Shown: positions 19,218-29,331, counted from the first letter of the stretch. The stretch: 64,000 nt of DNA from Iningainema tapete BLCC-T55 (GCF_014698965.1 NZ_JACXAE010000013.1:1-64000); one strand, 5' to 3'. Notes: generated from the letters alone by a model not told the origin. A program made the numbers and translations.

Positions 19218-19558
19218 GCAAATGTCTGCTTCAAACCATTGCAATCAGTCTTTAAGTAGGTCGGTACAAATATAGTTAACTAGTAAGGGTCGTCCTTTGT
19301 CATTCGTAAGAGTTTTGCGGTATTTACATTTCTTAACATAGTATGGTTTATTCCCACCTACTTACTTAGTATCATATATTATTTATAATATATGGTATCT
19401 TAAGCTGGTAGCAAATACTGCTATGGAACGCGAAGCTATGACAATAGACACAAGCGTTTGGATTCCCTACCTTGTACCAGAGACGGCTGACACAACACTG
19501 TGAGGCAACTTGTACCCCAACCTGCTTACCTACGAGAACTGGGGGATGATTTGTAATA
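19218..19558. other. Intergenic stretch with a 22-bp perfect palindrome
   Basis: No gene is supported. CATATATTAT-TT-ATAATATATG at 19373-19394 is a perfect inverted repeat (10-bp arms). It could be an operator or a weak AT-rich stem; there is no T tract behind it. It lies about 165 bp before the broken fic gene. Confidence 0.5.
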
Positions 19559-20134
19559 ATGACTTCATATGTGTGGCAACCCATCGAAGACCTTCCATAC
19601 AACTGGACTGATTTGCGATCGCCTCAATTAGCTATACTAATTAATGCATGGAAAAATCGGGTACAGCAGCTTCAAGGCTCTGGTGTTTTAGAGAATTTTA
19701 AAGGCAGCCTTCGGGAGGAGTGGCTTTCTGAAGTTGATATGCTTGAATATCTTTATTCGACAGATAGAGGTACAACACAAATTTTCATTGAACAAGGTAT
19801 TGAATTTAGTCTGCCAACTGCAAGCTCCAAAGCACGATTAGCAGAATTAAGTGTTCCTGCAAATATTGAAGGATTATTTAGTTTTGTTACAAATAAGAGT
19901 AATCTTTCCGCTTTCTACATTAGACAATTACATCAAATTTTAACAAGGAATCAAGTAACTACATGAGCGCAGGATTCTTTGGGAAATATTGTTGAAGTAC
20001 CTCTAATGCATGGACAATGGAAAGCGAGGTCAAATAATCCCCAGCGTCCTGATGGTACTACTCATCAATACTGTCCTCCTGAGCAGGTTGTATCAGAAAT
20101 TGAGCCTTTGGTTGAGATACATAATGTACATTGA
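19559..20134 (+). pseudogene. fic pseudogene: N-terminal part with an in-frame stop, truncated
   Basis: Encodes the N-terminal part of a Fic protein closely like the next gene: WQPIEDLPYNW, LREEWLSEVDMLEYLYSTDRGT, NIEGLFSFVTNKSNLSAFYIRQLHQILTRNQ. An in-frame TGA at 19964-19966 interrupts NQVTT*AQDSLGNIVEVPLMHGQW, after which the same frame continues with good Fic sequence to EIHNVH* at 20134. Downstream sequence, including the catalytic HPFxDGNGR, is missing because the second fic copy begins inside the end of this one. The inhibitory helix motif is also degraded (VDMLEY where the intact copy has TGIIEN). This looks like a duplicated gene that has decayed. Confidence 0.8.
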
Positions 20135-21572
20135 AGATTTGCCAAAAAATTGGAATGAACTAGTTGCCACAGAACTTGAAAGTCTTGCTGCAATTTGGAA
20201 AAGTCAGGCAAAGAAGCTGAAAGAGTCAGATGCAGTAAGGAAATTTAATGAGCAACTAAGTCGGGAGTGGGCGATTGAAACAGGAATAATTGAAAATCTT
20301 TATTCTATCGATAGAGGTACGACACAACTACTGATTGAGAAAGGAATTGAAACAGCTTTGATACCTCATGGAGCAACTGATAAACCAGCAGAGATTATAG
20401 TTCCTGTTTTAATTGATCAACTTGAAGCCCTAGAAGGATTATTTAGTTTCGTAGCTCATAAACGGGAACTTTCATTGTTTTATCTTAGAGAACTACACCA
20501 AGTTTTTACAAGGCATCAAGAAATAGTTGATGCTGTTGATGCTTTTGGTCATAAAGTACAGGTTCCTTTGTTACACGGGCAGTGGAAGCAAAATCCTAAC
20601 AATCCAACTCAAAGAGATGGAACAATCCATGAGTATTGTCCTCCCCTACAAGTTCAATCTGAAATGGAACGTTTAGTCTCTATGCATTTAGAGCATATAA
20701 ACGCATGTGTTCCACCGGAAATAGAAGCTGCTTGGTTACATCATCGATTTGCCCAAATTCACCCTTTTCAAGATGGTAATGGTAGAGTGGCGCGTGCATT
20801 AGCTTCACTGATTTTTCTTAGAGCAGGTTGGTTTCCTCTTGTCATTAACCGTGACTTGCGGAATGAATATATTGATGCGCTACAAGATGCTGACAAGGGA
20901 GATTTAGCTTCTTTAGTTAATTTATTTGCCAAAATTCAAAAAAAAGCATTTGTCAAAGCTCTAAGTCTTTCGGAAAATGTTCTCAACGACCATAAGCCAC
21001 TTAAACAAGTAATTTCAGCGGGGATAGAGCGCTTAAAAGCCAGGAAAGAAAAACAAATTCAGCAAATGCAAATCCAGGCGTTTGCACTTGCTGAAAAACT
21101 AGAAGACATTGCCGAGGAAAAGTTTGGAGCAGTTGCTCTGACGCTAAACAATGAATTGAATGAACTAGAGGAAAGTTACTTTTCTGATGTGAAACGAAGT
21201 GACAAAAGCAACGATTATTGGTTTAGGCAGCAGATTATTCAAACTGCAAGATCATTGGAATATTATGCAGATACAAGAACTTACCGTTCATGGGTCAAAC
21301 TAAAAATTAAAGAGGATAGGCAAACTGAGATTATCCTCTCATTCCACGCGCTAGGTTTTGAATTTCTTGGCATTATGGCAGCATCTGCCTTTATTGAGTA
21401 CCGGGATAGAACTGACGAGCAAGAAGTTACCTCTGAAATTCCGCGTGTTTTGTGTAGTGAAGTTTTTCAATTTTCATCTAACGAGCAAGAAGATACAGTT
21501 GTTCAAAGGTTTATGCCTTGGCTAGATGATGTCCTCCTAGTAGGGCTGGATCAATGGAGGAAGCAACTTTAA
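20124..21572 (+). CDS. Fic family protein (putative AMPylase), class II-like
   Basis: A 482-residue protein. The Fic motif HPFQDGNGR is at residues 213-221 with catalytic His213, so transfer of AMP or another nucleotide monophosphate to a protein hydroxyl is expected. An inhibitory motif TxxxEN (T53 to N58, TGIIEN) lies in the N-terminal helix, which fits self-inhibited class II Fic proteins. GLFSFVAHKRELSLFYLRELH is the Fic N-terminal domain. Residues beyond 300 are a helical region of unknown role. The start is ATG 20124 (MYIEDLPKNWNEL). A longer frame to 20010 is only a wrong-frame reading of the upstream pseudogene. It may target host or phage proteins or its own cell's translation factors; unknown. 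Confidence 0.9.
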   Translation: MYIEDLPKNWNELVATELESLAAIWKSQAKKLKESDAVRKFNEQLSREWAIETGIIENLYSIDRGTTQLLIEKGIETALIPHGATDKPAEIIVPVLIDQLEALEGLFSFVAHKRELSLFYLRELHQVFTRHQEIVDAVDAFGHKVQVPLLHGQWKQNPNNPTQRDGTIHEYCPPLQVQSEMERLVSMHLEHINACVPPEIEAAWLHHRFAQIHPFQDGNGRVARALASLIFLRAGWFPLVINRDLRNEYIDALQDADKGDLASLVNLFAKIQKKAFVKALSLSENVLNDHKPLKQVISAGIERLKARKEKQIQQMQIQAFALAEKLEDIAEEKFGAVALTLNNELNELEESYFSDVKRSDKSNDYWFRQQIIQTARSLEYYADTRTYRSWVKLKIKEDRQTEIILSFHALGFEFLGIMAASAFIEYRDRTDEQEVTSEIPRVLCSEVFQFSSNEQEDTVVQRFMPWLDDVLLVGLDQWRKQL

Positions 21573-21587
21573 TGATTACTACCAGTC

Positions 21588-21640
21588 CTTTGCAAAAACG
21601 CAAAGTAGTTCTCTTCGCGCCTTTGCGTCTTTGCGTGAGG
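21588..21640. terminator. Convergent-gene spacer with hairpin and repeat
   Basis: CTTTGC-AAAAAC-GCAAAG (21588-21605) forms a 6-bp stem. The following CGCGCCTTTGCGTCTTTGCGTGAG belongs to the same dispersed repeat as the hairpin at 6786. It lies between the convergent fic and prolyl oligopeptidase genes. Confidence 0.45.
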
Positions 21641-23878
21641 CTAAATCACATCTAAAGTCCTTACCAAGAAAGCCCACTTATCAGCAGCTTCCTCGATAAT
21701 CTTAGTTGTTGGCTTACCCGCACCGTGTCCTGCCTTAGTCTGAATTCTAATTAGCACTGGTGCATCACCTGCATGAGCGGCTTGCAAAGTAGCAGCAAAT
21801 TTGAAACTATGTGCCGGAACAACGCGATCGTCATGATCGGCTGTAGTAATCATTGTTGCTGGATAAGCTGTACCCGCTTTGAGGTTGTGCAGTGGCGAAT
21901 AGGCATAAAGTGCCTTGAACTCCTCTAAATTTTCTGGTGTACCATATTCAGAAATCCAAGCCCAACCAATAGTAAATTTGTGGAAGCGCAACATATCCAT
22001 TACGCCCACATCTGGCAACGCTGCACCAAATAAATCGGGGCGCTGAGTCATGCAAGCACCTACCAGCAATCCACCGTTACTTCCACCACCGATCGCCAAT
22101 TTAGCAGATTTTGTATACTTATTCGCAATCAGCCATTCAGCCGCCGCAATAAAGTCATCAAATACATTCTGCTTTTTCAGCTTCATTCCCGCTTGATGCC
22201 ATTCTTCCCCATACTCTCCACCACCGCGTAGGTTAGCTATAGCAGTAACACCACCCATCTCCATCCAAATCAAGTTGCTAACAGAAAAGAATGGCGTTAG
22301 AGAGACATTAAAACCTCCATAACCATAGAGGTATGTAGGATTATTCCCATCTAGTTTAATTCCCTTTTTGTGAGTAATAAATATTGGCACTTGTGTACCA
22401 TCTTTGCTGCGGTAAAAAACTTGTTTTGTTTCATATTCAGCCGGGTTAAAATCTACTTTAGGCTGACGAAACACTTGACTTTTTCCACTCACCATGTCAT
22501 ACCGATAGATAGTTCCTGGAGTAGTAAAGCTAGTGAAACTATAAAAAGTTTCTGTGTCATTGCGCTTACCATTAAACCCACTTACAGAACCAATTCCTGG
22601 TAATTCAACCTCGCGCACAAAGTTACCTTTGAGGTCAAAAATTTTAATTTGGCTACGAGCATCTTTGAGATAATCAGCGACAAACTGGTTATTAAGTATG
22701 CCGACACTTTCTAATGTTTCCGCTGCTTGAGGAATAATTTCTTGCGCTCCCCCTGTAGAGGAATTTTTGGTATCAATGGCTATGACTCGTCCTCTTGATG
22801 CATTTAAATCAGTGCGGAAATAGAAGATGCTATCAATATTGTCAATAAAGCTGTAATCTGCTTCAAATTTGTTAATCAGTTCTACTACTTCTGCTTTAGG
22901 ATTCGTTAAATCTTTATAGAAAACTAAATTCTTTGGATCGGTTCCCAACCAAACTGAAATAATCAAGTAACGTCCATCTTCTGTAACATCACCACTAAAT
23001 CCCCATTCTTTTTGATCGGAACGTTGGTAAATTAGTATGTCTTCTGATTGGGGTGTGCCTAATCTGTGATAGTATAATTTCTGGTAGTAATTGACATCTT
23101 CTAATTTGCCTTTTTCCTTGGGTTCATCGTAGCGACTGTAAAAGAATCCTTTATGATCGTGTGTCCATGATGCGCCAGAAAATTTTATCCACTTTAAATG
23201 GTCTTGTAAATCTTTACCAGTTTCCACATCCCTGACTTTCCACTCTTGCCAATCAGAACCAGAGGTGGATAAACCATACGCTAAAAGCTTACCATTTTCG
23301 CTGATGGATAATCCCGCAAGGGCGATAGTACCATCTTCGGAAAGTTTGTTGGGGTCAATTAAAACTTTTGGTTCAGCGTCGAGGGAGGTTAAAGTGTATA
23401 AGACAGATTGGTTTTGCAAGCCATCGTTTTTAAAGTAGAAGTAGTTCGCGCCTTCTTTAAACGGAAGACTGTATTTTTCATAGTTCCAAACTTGGGTAAG
23501 ACGCTGCTTGATTTTTTCTCGAGCGGGAATTTCGTTAAGATAACCAAAGGTAACTTTGTTTTGCGCCTCAACCCAAGCTTTAGTTTCGGCTGAGTCAGGA
23601 TCTTCTAAGTAGCGGTAAGGATCAGCTACTTGAGTACCGTGGTAGTTATCGACTTGATCGCTTTTACGGCTTGTTGGGTAAGTTAAGCGTTTTGAGTTCG
23701 TCATAGTTGGAGATGATAATCGTCTCTGTACATGGTACTCGTTTGATGGGGTGATGGGATGAGCTGCAACAGCAGGAACCTGCAATAACTTACAGATGAG
23801 AATAGTTGTCAATAAAATTAAGAGAAACCGACGAGATCGTGAAAGCATTTGAGTTAATGGCGCTAGGAAATCGTTCAA
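21641..23878 (-). CDS. Prolyl oligopeptidase (S9A serine peptidase)
   Basis: A 745-residue post-proline cleaving endopeptidase. An N-terminal signal-like segment (SRRFLLILLTTILICKLLQVPAVAA) suggests export to the periplasm. The seven-bladed propeller covers about 60-490. The C-terminal alpha/beta hydrolase has Ser600 in GGSNGG, Asp near 684 in DHDDRVVPAHSFKF, and His near 718 in KAGHGAGKPT, so the triad is complete. The family start DPYRYLEDPDS is present. It cleaves short peptides after proline. Convergent with fic, and divergent from nothing obvious; likely monocistronic. Confidence 0.93.
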   Translation of the reverse strand: MNDFLAPLTQMLSRSRRFLLILLTTILICKLLQVPAVAAHPITPSNEYHVQRRLSSPTMTNSKRLTYPTSRKSDQVDNYHGTQVADPYRYLEDPDSAETKAWVEAQNKVTFGYLNEIPAREKIKQRLTQVWNYEKYSLPFKEGANYFYFKNDGLQNQSVLYTLTSLDAEPKVLIDPNKLSEDGTIALAGLSISENGKLLAYGLSTSGSDWQEWKVRDVETGKDLQDHLKWIKFSGASWTHDHKGFFYSRYDEPKEKGKLEDVNYYQKLYYHRLGTPQSEDILIYQRSDQKEWGFSGDVTEDGRYLIISVWLGTDPKNLVFYKDLTNPKAEVVELINKFEADYSFIDNIDSIFYFRTDLNASRGRVIAIDTKNSSTGGAQEIIPQAAETLESVGILNNQFVADYLKDARSQIKIFDLKGNFVREVELPGIGSVSGFNGKRNDTETFYSFTSFTTPGTIYRYDMVSGKSQVFRQPKVDFNPAEYETKQVFYRSKDGTQVPIFITHKKGIKLDGNNPTYLYGYGGFNVSLTPFFSVSNLIWMEMGGVTAIANLRGGGEYGEEWHQAGMKLKKQNVFDDFIAAAEWLIANKYTKSAKLAIGGGSNGGLLVGACMTQRPDLFGAALPDVGVMDMLRFHKFTIGWAWISEYGTPENLEEFKALYAYSPLHNLKAGTAYPATMITTADHDDRVVPAHSFKFAATLQAAHAGDAPVLIRIQTKAGHGAGKPTTKIIEEAADKWAFLVRTLDVI

Positions 23879-23995
23879 GTTTTACAATTCAAAGCAGAGT
23901 AAAACTGATTCGGAAAATTTTAACCGAACATTTTCAGATTTCCTATGCTGATGATGAATTTCAGTGGAAAACGGTTTTTTGATCACGTAAAACGT

Positions 23996-24799
23996 TTATG
24001 ATTGGGCAGCTTGTTCAACTTGTGCGATCGCCAAGCCAAGTAAATCAGCCACCTCTTGCTGTGTCATACCACGCGCCAACATCCGAGGTACAAGTTCCAG
24101 CTTTAGTTCTTCACGACCTTCTTCGCGACCTTTGACTCGACCTTTCGCTTCCGCTTCTTGATAAACTTTAGTTTCTTCTAATTTGACTCCTAACATTGCT
24201 TCCACCTCTTCACGACTCAATTGCGCAAACTTGTACACAACAATTGTTGTAATTACATCTATTATGTCATCCTTGGCTAGAGTGCCTGTCTGTTCTGATT
24301 GCACCCGCTCAATTAACTGTTTTGCCCGTTCGACCATTTGTGCTTCAGTGGCAGTAGTCAACTGCATCAAGCTGATGCCTACAGGTTGTTCATCTGGGCT
24401 ACCCAACTCATCAAGGTAAATCCGTCGTACTTGCTCACCGTTGAGTAGTGAGCGATGTATGTTGGTGTTTTCTGGTTCTAAACTACGATTGGGGAAAATT
24501 ACCACTCCGTACCAATCATCATAAAGTGATGGATTGCGATACACATACAGAAGCGATTCCGCGAAGAAGCGATGGTACAGTAATTCATCGTTCTGAAATT
24601 GAACTTCGGCAAAAAAGACGGTTCTTTGCGTCGCATCAGGCGGAGGCAAAAACACGCCATCAATTCTAAAAGTTGGTTCTTTCACCTCCACCGATTCAAA
24701 GCGGTAATTCCTGGCTTCTGTTGGTGGTTGTTCTACCAACTCAAACAGCAACCAGGGCGATCGCTTAAAAATGGTATAAAAAATGGCATCTCTTCGCAC
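23996..24799 (-). CDS. Rpn-family putative nuclease (DUF2887-type PD-(D/E)XK)
   Basis: A 267-residue protein of the transposase-like Rpn family: FYTIFKRSPWLLFELV at the start, FRIDGVF with the catalytic Asp, then VFFAEVQFQND giving the E-x-Q of the PD-(D/E)XK core, and YRNPSLYDDWYGVVIFP. The C-terminal half has a helical region with the repeat EEGREELKLELVPRMLARGMTQQEVADLLGL, a small HTH-like tail common in the family. E. coli RpnA is a DNA endonuclease that promotes recombination; the cyanobacterial versions are abundant and their role is unsettled. No terminal repeats flank it, so transposition is unlikely. It may also be a defence or toxin-like gene. Confidence 0.85.
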   Translation of the reverse strand: MRRDAIFYTIFKRSPWLLFELVEQPPTEARNYRFESVEVKEPTFRIDGVFLPPPDATQRTVFFAEVQFQNDELLYHRFFAESLLYVYRNPSLYDDWYGVVIFPNRSLEPENTNIHRSLLNGEQVRRIYLDELGSPDEQPVGISLMQLTTATEAQMVERAKQLIERVQSEQTGTLAKDDIIDVITTIVVYKFAQLSREEVEAMLGVKLEETKVYQEAEAKGRVKGREEGREELKLELVPRMLARGMTQQEVADLLGLAIAQVEQAAQS

Positions 24800-24842
24800 A
24801 AGCCGTTCCCATAAAGGTATTTATTATACCGGAATATTTTGA

Positions 24843-27800
24843 TTAATCCTTTTCAGGGATGGGAACAACTAGTTTCTCGCCTTTGAGCATTCGAGATGCT
24901 GCTTCGAGAAGTGCTTCTTCGAGATAGGGTTTGGTGAAGTAACCGCTAGCACCGAGTTGAATTGCCATTTGTCTGTGTTTGTCAGCACCTCTTGAGGTAA
25001 GCATGGCAATGGGTAGATGGTTGAGGTTGGTGTCTTTTTGGATGCGAGAAAGTAATTCCAAACCATCGCAACGGGGCATTTCAATGTCACAAAATACGAT
25101 GTCGCAAGGTAAACCAGAACGGAGCTTATCCCAAGCTTCTTGACCATCTCGCGCTTGTTCTACGCGATACCCTGCTTTATTAAAGGTGAGAGAGAGCAAT
25201 TCTCTAACTGTAATTGAGTCATCAACAATTAGCACTGTCGGATCGATCTTAATCACAGTAGCTTCTGATACATCGTCATTCGACTTGTGATCCCAAAGAC
25301 TAACACCACGTTGCGTGGAGGTTCGTCCTTGGAAGATATCTATGATTTCCAATACGTCGGCAATAGGCATAATGCGACCATCACCTAATACAGTAGCACC
25401 AGCTACGCCAATTGGTTTAGGAGCTGGTCCTTCAAATTGCTTAATCACAATTTCTTGCTCGCTGAGCACTTGGTCAATTTGTAGGGCAATCATAGTATTT
25501 GCCGATCGCACCACAACAACAGAAATCATATCATCGTCGCGATTACCACCATACACATTGCCTCGACTGAGTTGACGGTTGAAAGTTAAAAGCTCCTTTA
25601 ATGGTTTAAATGGCAAAGCAATATCACGCCATTGAATAAATTTTTGTCCATCAATATTTTGCTGAACATTTTTTACATGTATATCTAGAGTATCTTCTAC
25701 ACCATCCATAGGGAAAGCAATGCGGGCTTTATCAGAGACACAGCACAAAGCTTTACAAATACTGAGAGTTAAGGGCAAACGAATTGTGAAAGTAGTTCCC
25801 TTACCTATGGTAGAATCAGTAGTAATCGTCCCTCGGACTTCACTGATTTTTGTGCGCACCACGTCCATTCCGACACCACGTCCACCGATTAAATCGGCTT
25901 CATCTTTGGTACTGAAACCGGGTTGGAAAAGTAAGTCGTAGACATCAATACGAGACATGCTTTGGGCTTGCTGTGGAGTAATCAAACCGATATGAAGTGC
26001 TTTTGCTTTCACCCGTTCTATATCAATACCTGCGCCATCATCACTAACGGAGATAATAGTTTGGTTTCCTTGATGAAAGGCGCGAACTGTGATGACTCCC
26101 ACAGGTTTTTTACCTACGGCTTCTCGCTGTTGTGATGTTTCAATTCCATGAGCGATCGCATTATTGAGCAAATGTGTCATTGGACTTTTAAGATGCTCTA
26201 GAATCATCTTATCAATCAAAGTATCTCGTCCTTCAATCACCAGTTGCGCTTGTTTTTCGTATTTGATTGCGTTTTCACGCACTCCTCGCTCCAGAGGAGT
26301 AGTAATTTCGCCAAAAGCCTCCATGCGACTGCGTGTGATTCCTTCTTGTAGCTGAGTAGTTACCTGGCGAAATTGCCTTGCGACTCGCTCAGTTTCTTCC
26401 GTGACAAAATCAATGTCACTGGCTGACTCCCGCACCCGCACAATTAGTTCAATCATTTCCCCAGACAAGCTATGGAAAGGTGTAAACCGATCCATTTCTA
26501 ATTCCGAAAAACCTCGATCTGTGTTTAGATTAGAATTACCGTTGTTTTTGCGGCTTGCTAACAAAGAAGCTTCTAGTAGCGATCGCTCATACAATTCTTG
26601 CATCCTTGCTCCCACATCCGACAACTGTTGTACTTGAATCAGCAAATTATCTAAAGATTGTCGCAGACGCTCTTGATCCTGTTCTAAAGTATTACGATTT
26701 ACTACCAACTCCCCAACCAAATTACTTAAGTCATCCAGATGTTTAACTGGAACCTTCATTAGTTGTTCAAATCTAGGAGCGCGGCTAACAGATGGGCGCA
26801 AAGGTAAATCTCCTTTCACCATCTGCTCTAATTCTTGGAAGTGTTCTTCAAAGTTGACTAAAACTGTATCTTTGACAACTTCTTTTGGTACAGAGTTTAG
26901 CAACTCTTCTAGAGCAGAGATTTCTTGTTGTGGTAAAGAGATATTACTTGTCCCTGATGCTACTTGTTCACCTAGTAAATGATCTAACAGAGCAAACTCA
27001 TCAGCAATAGATATATCGTCTTCTACTTCCTCTAGTTCTTTTTGTTGAGCTTCTTCCTGTGGAAAAGATAACAGCGCAGGTTCCTCTATTCCCTCTGCTA
27101 GTTGTGGTTCTAGGAGAAAATTTGCTAAATTCTCTTCTTCTAAATTAGAAATATTCTCAATGTCTACAACTTCTGTTACTTCTGTTTGGATGAAAAACTC
27201 AGGATCAGCAAAATCAAAATCTACTAATGTGTCAATATCCAGTAAATCATCATCGCCTAAATTCTGTTGTTGGACTGTAAAAGGATGATCTATACTTTCA
27301 GGCTGAACCGAGTTAAACCAATCAATTTCGTTTTCCGAAGGTAATTCTTGTACAACCGTTTCTGTAGACGTAGTAAAATTTGGTGTCAATTCAACTGCTT
27401 CTGGCGGTAATGTAGCGGCAGATACTTCACTATTGTCGTCTGTTGAACTAAATTCGGCAAAGAAATCATCAACATCAATTAGTGAACTCGTTTCAAAAAT
27501 ATCTTCACTACCTGTAGTAGCTAGTAATATTTCTTGTAAAGCAACTGCAGCACTTTCTTCGTTAGGATTATTTTCTTCCTCTTGTTCCCAAAAATTATTT
27601 AGATCGTATACAGGAGGTGTAAGCACTAAATCACTGCTTGACTTGTCTGGATGTGGAGTTGAACTAGTTTCTTCTTCAACAGAGGCAAACAAATCATCTA
27701 GCGACAAAATTTCGTCAGCATGTGGAATCACCTCTGATTTAGTTGATAATATATTATCTGTGGATACATTACGAGTGATCTCACTTGTAGGTTGTATTTG

Positions 27801-29231
27801 TGTATCACCAACTGCTGTTATATTTGTCTCTACATCATCACTACTGAATTCAAGAATAAAAAGTGGGTCTTCTTGACTTTGTGAATCTTTATTATCTTCT
27901 TCTAAAAACTCCTTACCAAATAACTGTACTAAAGTTTGTTCATCTGTATTAATTTGATTTTGCTGATGATTTTCTTCTAAGAAAAAGTCAATGGTATCAA
28001 CATCTTCCTTACTATTATTTACCTGCTCAGTCCCTGTAGTAATTAAGAGAGCAGAAATTTCCTCTTCAACCCATATTCCATCATCTAAATCAGTAGTATC
28101 GTCTTTAAATAAATCATCTAGTTCTGTTAACTCTGCTATGCCTACTACTGGACCATTAGGCTCAGATTGAGATTTAAATCCTAAGTTTGAATTCAGAATA
28201 GAATTGTCATCACTGTGATTTTTAACTTGGTCAGGTATTTCTAATTCTAATAAAGAAGTGATACAATCTTGTGGTTGAATGTCAGCAGTAAATTCAGCCA
28301 CCACATTTGTCGTCGATGGAAATTCGTCACTGCTATCAAGAACGGTAATTGTACTATTTTCTAAAGATTCATCTTCCTCAAGAGGTATTTCTATAAATTC
28401 AATATCATGGAAGCCAATGAGCGCTTCTAGTTGTTCACTAGTAGTGATTTCGGCTTCCTTGCCGATTAAAACTAATTCCAAACCTTGTCTAATGTCGGTA
28501 ATAACGATTTTTGCTAAATTTAAATAAGTGTTATTCGGATTTTTGATTGCACTTGCTGCTTGGCGACACAAATTACACCACTGCAACCAATTTAAGTTCT
28601 CACCAATTTGCGCTAATTGGTGACAGCATTCTTGAAGGTTATGCCGATTTTCGGATGTTGCTGTCTGTTTAAATAGTTGCAACATCTCCCGTAGTATTTG
28701 GATTACTTGATTTTGAATTTCCTGTTTACTATCGCTTTCCTTGACTACTATTGTTGGTGGCACAGAAATGACTACAGTAGGTGTATTAGTTGCTACGCCA
28801 TTATTTTTTTGTTTGATTAGTAACTCTAAATGTTCGTGTAGCCATGTAAAGACAGGTTCTGCTTCTGACATCAAAGTATTAGCTGCTTCTTCAGAAAGCC
28901 CGTATGGACTTTGCAATTGTTCCAACAGCGCTTTTAAAGTATCAGATACACCCAGGAACAAAGATTCTAACTTTTGGTCTACTTGGACTGGATGTTCCTT
29001 CAAGTCCTTAAAACAATCTTCTAAACGATGAGCGGTGCGCTGTATACTACTCAGACCTAGCATTGCCGCTCCACCTTTAATGGAGTGAGCCGCCCGGAAA
29101 ACTTCGTTAATCATCTCCGAGTCGTTCAGGGTACTTTGGAGATTCAGCAAACCCTGCTCGATTGTATTTAGGTGATCGAGTGCTTCCTCAATGAAGTAAC
29201 CCAAAATGCGCTGTTGTTGTTCTGGCAGCAT
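24843..29231 (-). CDS. hmpE: HmpE: CheA-type hybrid histidine kinase of the pilus motility system
   Basis: A 1462-residue kinase orthologous in layout to HmpE/PilL. The N-terminal Hpt domain has phospho-acceptor His49 in AAHSIKGGA. A second helical region and a very long acidic linker of Asp/Glu/Ser (about 270-810) follow. Then come the dimerisation domain (KVPVKHLDDLSNLVGELVVNRN), the HATPase domain (NNAIAHGIE, DDGAGID, GGRGVGMDVVR), a CheW-like domain (VLIV upstream part ARIAFPMDGVEDTL) and a receiver domain with Asp1382 in FCDIEMPR. It takes the signal from HmpD through HmpC and phosphorylates HmpA/HmpB and its own receiver, controlling type IV pilus gliding. It is the last gene of the locus, 100 bp after hmpD, with heptamer repeats between. 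Confidence 0.93.
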   Translation of the reverse strand: MLPEQQQRILGYFIEEALDHLNTIEQGLLNLQSTLNDSEMINEVFRAAHSIKGGAAMLGLSSIQRTAHRLEDCFKDLKEHPVQVDQKLESLFLGVSDTLKALLEQLQSPYGLSEEAANTLMSEAEPVFTWLHEHLELLIKQKNNGVATNTPTVVISVPPTIVVKESDSKQEIQNQVIQILREMLQLFKQTATSENRHNLQECCHQLAQIGENLNWLQWCNLCRQAASAIKNPNNTYLNLAKIVITDIRQGLELVLIGKEAEITTSEQLEALIGFHDIEFIEIPLEEDESLENSTITVLDSSDEFPSTTNVVAEFTADIQPQDCITSLLELEIPDQVKNHSDDNSILNSNLGFKSQSEPNGPVVGIAELTELDDLFKDDTTDLDDGIWVEEEISALLITTGTEQVNNSKEDVDTIDFFLEENHQQNQINTDEQTLVQLFGKEFLEEDNKDSQSQEDPLFILEFSSDDVETNITAVGDTQIQPTSEITRNVSTDNILSTKSEVIPHADEILSLDDLFASVEEETSSTPHPDKSSSDLVLTPPVYDLNNFWEQEEENNPNEESAAVALQEILLATTGSEDIFETSSLIDVDDFFAEFSSTDDNSEVSAATLPPEAVELTPNFTTSTETVVQELPSENEIDWFNSVQPESIDHPFTVQQQNLGDDDLLDIDTLVDFDFADPEFFIQTEVTEVVDIENISNLEEENLANFLLEPQLAEGIEEPALLSFPQEEAQQKELEEVEDDISIADEFALLDHLLGEQVASGTSNISLPQQEISALEELLNSVPKEVVKDTVLVNFEEHFQELEQMVKGDLPLRPSVSRAPRFEQLMKVPVKHLDDLSNLVGELVVNRNTLEQDQERLRQSLDNLLIQVQQLSDVGARMQELYERSLLEASLLASRKNNGNSNLNTDRGFSELEMDRFTPFHSLSGEMIELIVRVRESASDIDFVTEETERVARQFRQVTTQLQEGITRSRMEAFGEITTPLERGVRENAIKYEKQAQLVIEGRDTLIDKMILEHLKSPMTHLLNNAIAHGIETSQQREAVGKKPVGVITVRAFHQGNQTIISVSDDGAGIDIERVKAKALHIGLITPQQAQSMSRIDVYDLLFQPGFSTKDEADLIGGRGVGMDVVRTKISEVRGTITTDSTIGKGTTFTIRLPLTLSICKALCCVSDKARIAFPMDGVEDTLDIHVKNVQQNIDGQKFIQWRDIALPFKPLKELLTFNRQLSRGNVYGGNRDDDMISVVVVRSANTMIALQIDQVLSEQEIVIKQFEGPAPKPIGVAGATVLGDGRIMPIADVLEIIDIFQGRTSTQRGVSLWDHKSNDDVSEATVIKIDPTVLIVDDSITVRELLSLTFNKAGYRVEQARDGQEAWDKLRSGLPCDIVFCDIEMPRCDGLELLSRIQKDTNLNHLPIAMLTSRGADKHRQMAIQLGASGYFTKPYLEEALLEAASRMLKGEKLVVPIPEKD

Positions 29232-29300
29232 GTCTAAAGAATGTTAAATGAATTTTTAAATGAATTTTGAACAAAGAATTATGAAAGAAGTTTGTTTCAT

Positions 29301-29326
29301 TTCATAATTCATAATTCATAATTCAT
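29301..29326 (-). repeat. Heptamer tandem repeat TTCATAA in the hmpD-hmpE spacer
   Basis: Three full TTCATAA units (29301-29321) plus TTCAT, in the 100-bp spacer between the MCP and kinase genes. It is one of four heptamer tracts in the window and resembles the STRR repeats of heterocystous cyanobacteria. Confidence 0.7.
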
Positions 29327-29331
29327 GGTTT

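Noticed and set aside
19964-19966. TGA in the first fic gene as a selenocysteine codon
   Set aside because: No selenocysteine machinery or insertion element is seen, and the gene is also truncated at its 3' end.
23996-24799. Rpn-type gene as an active insertion sequence
   Set aside because: No terminal inverted repeats or target duplications were found on either side.
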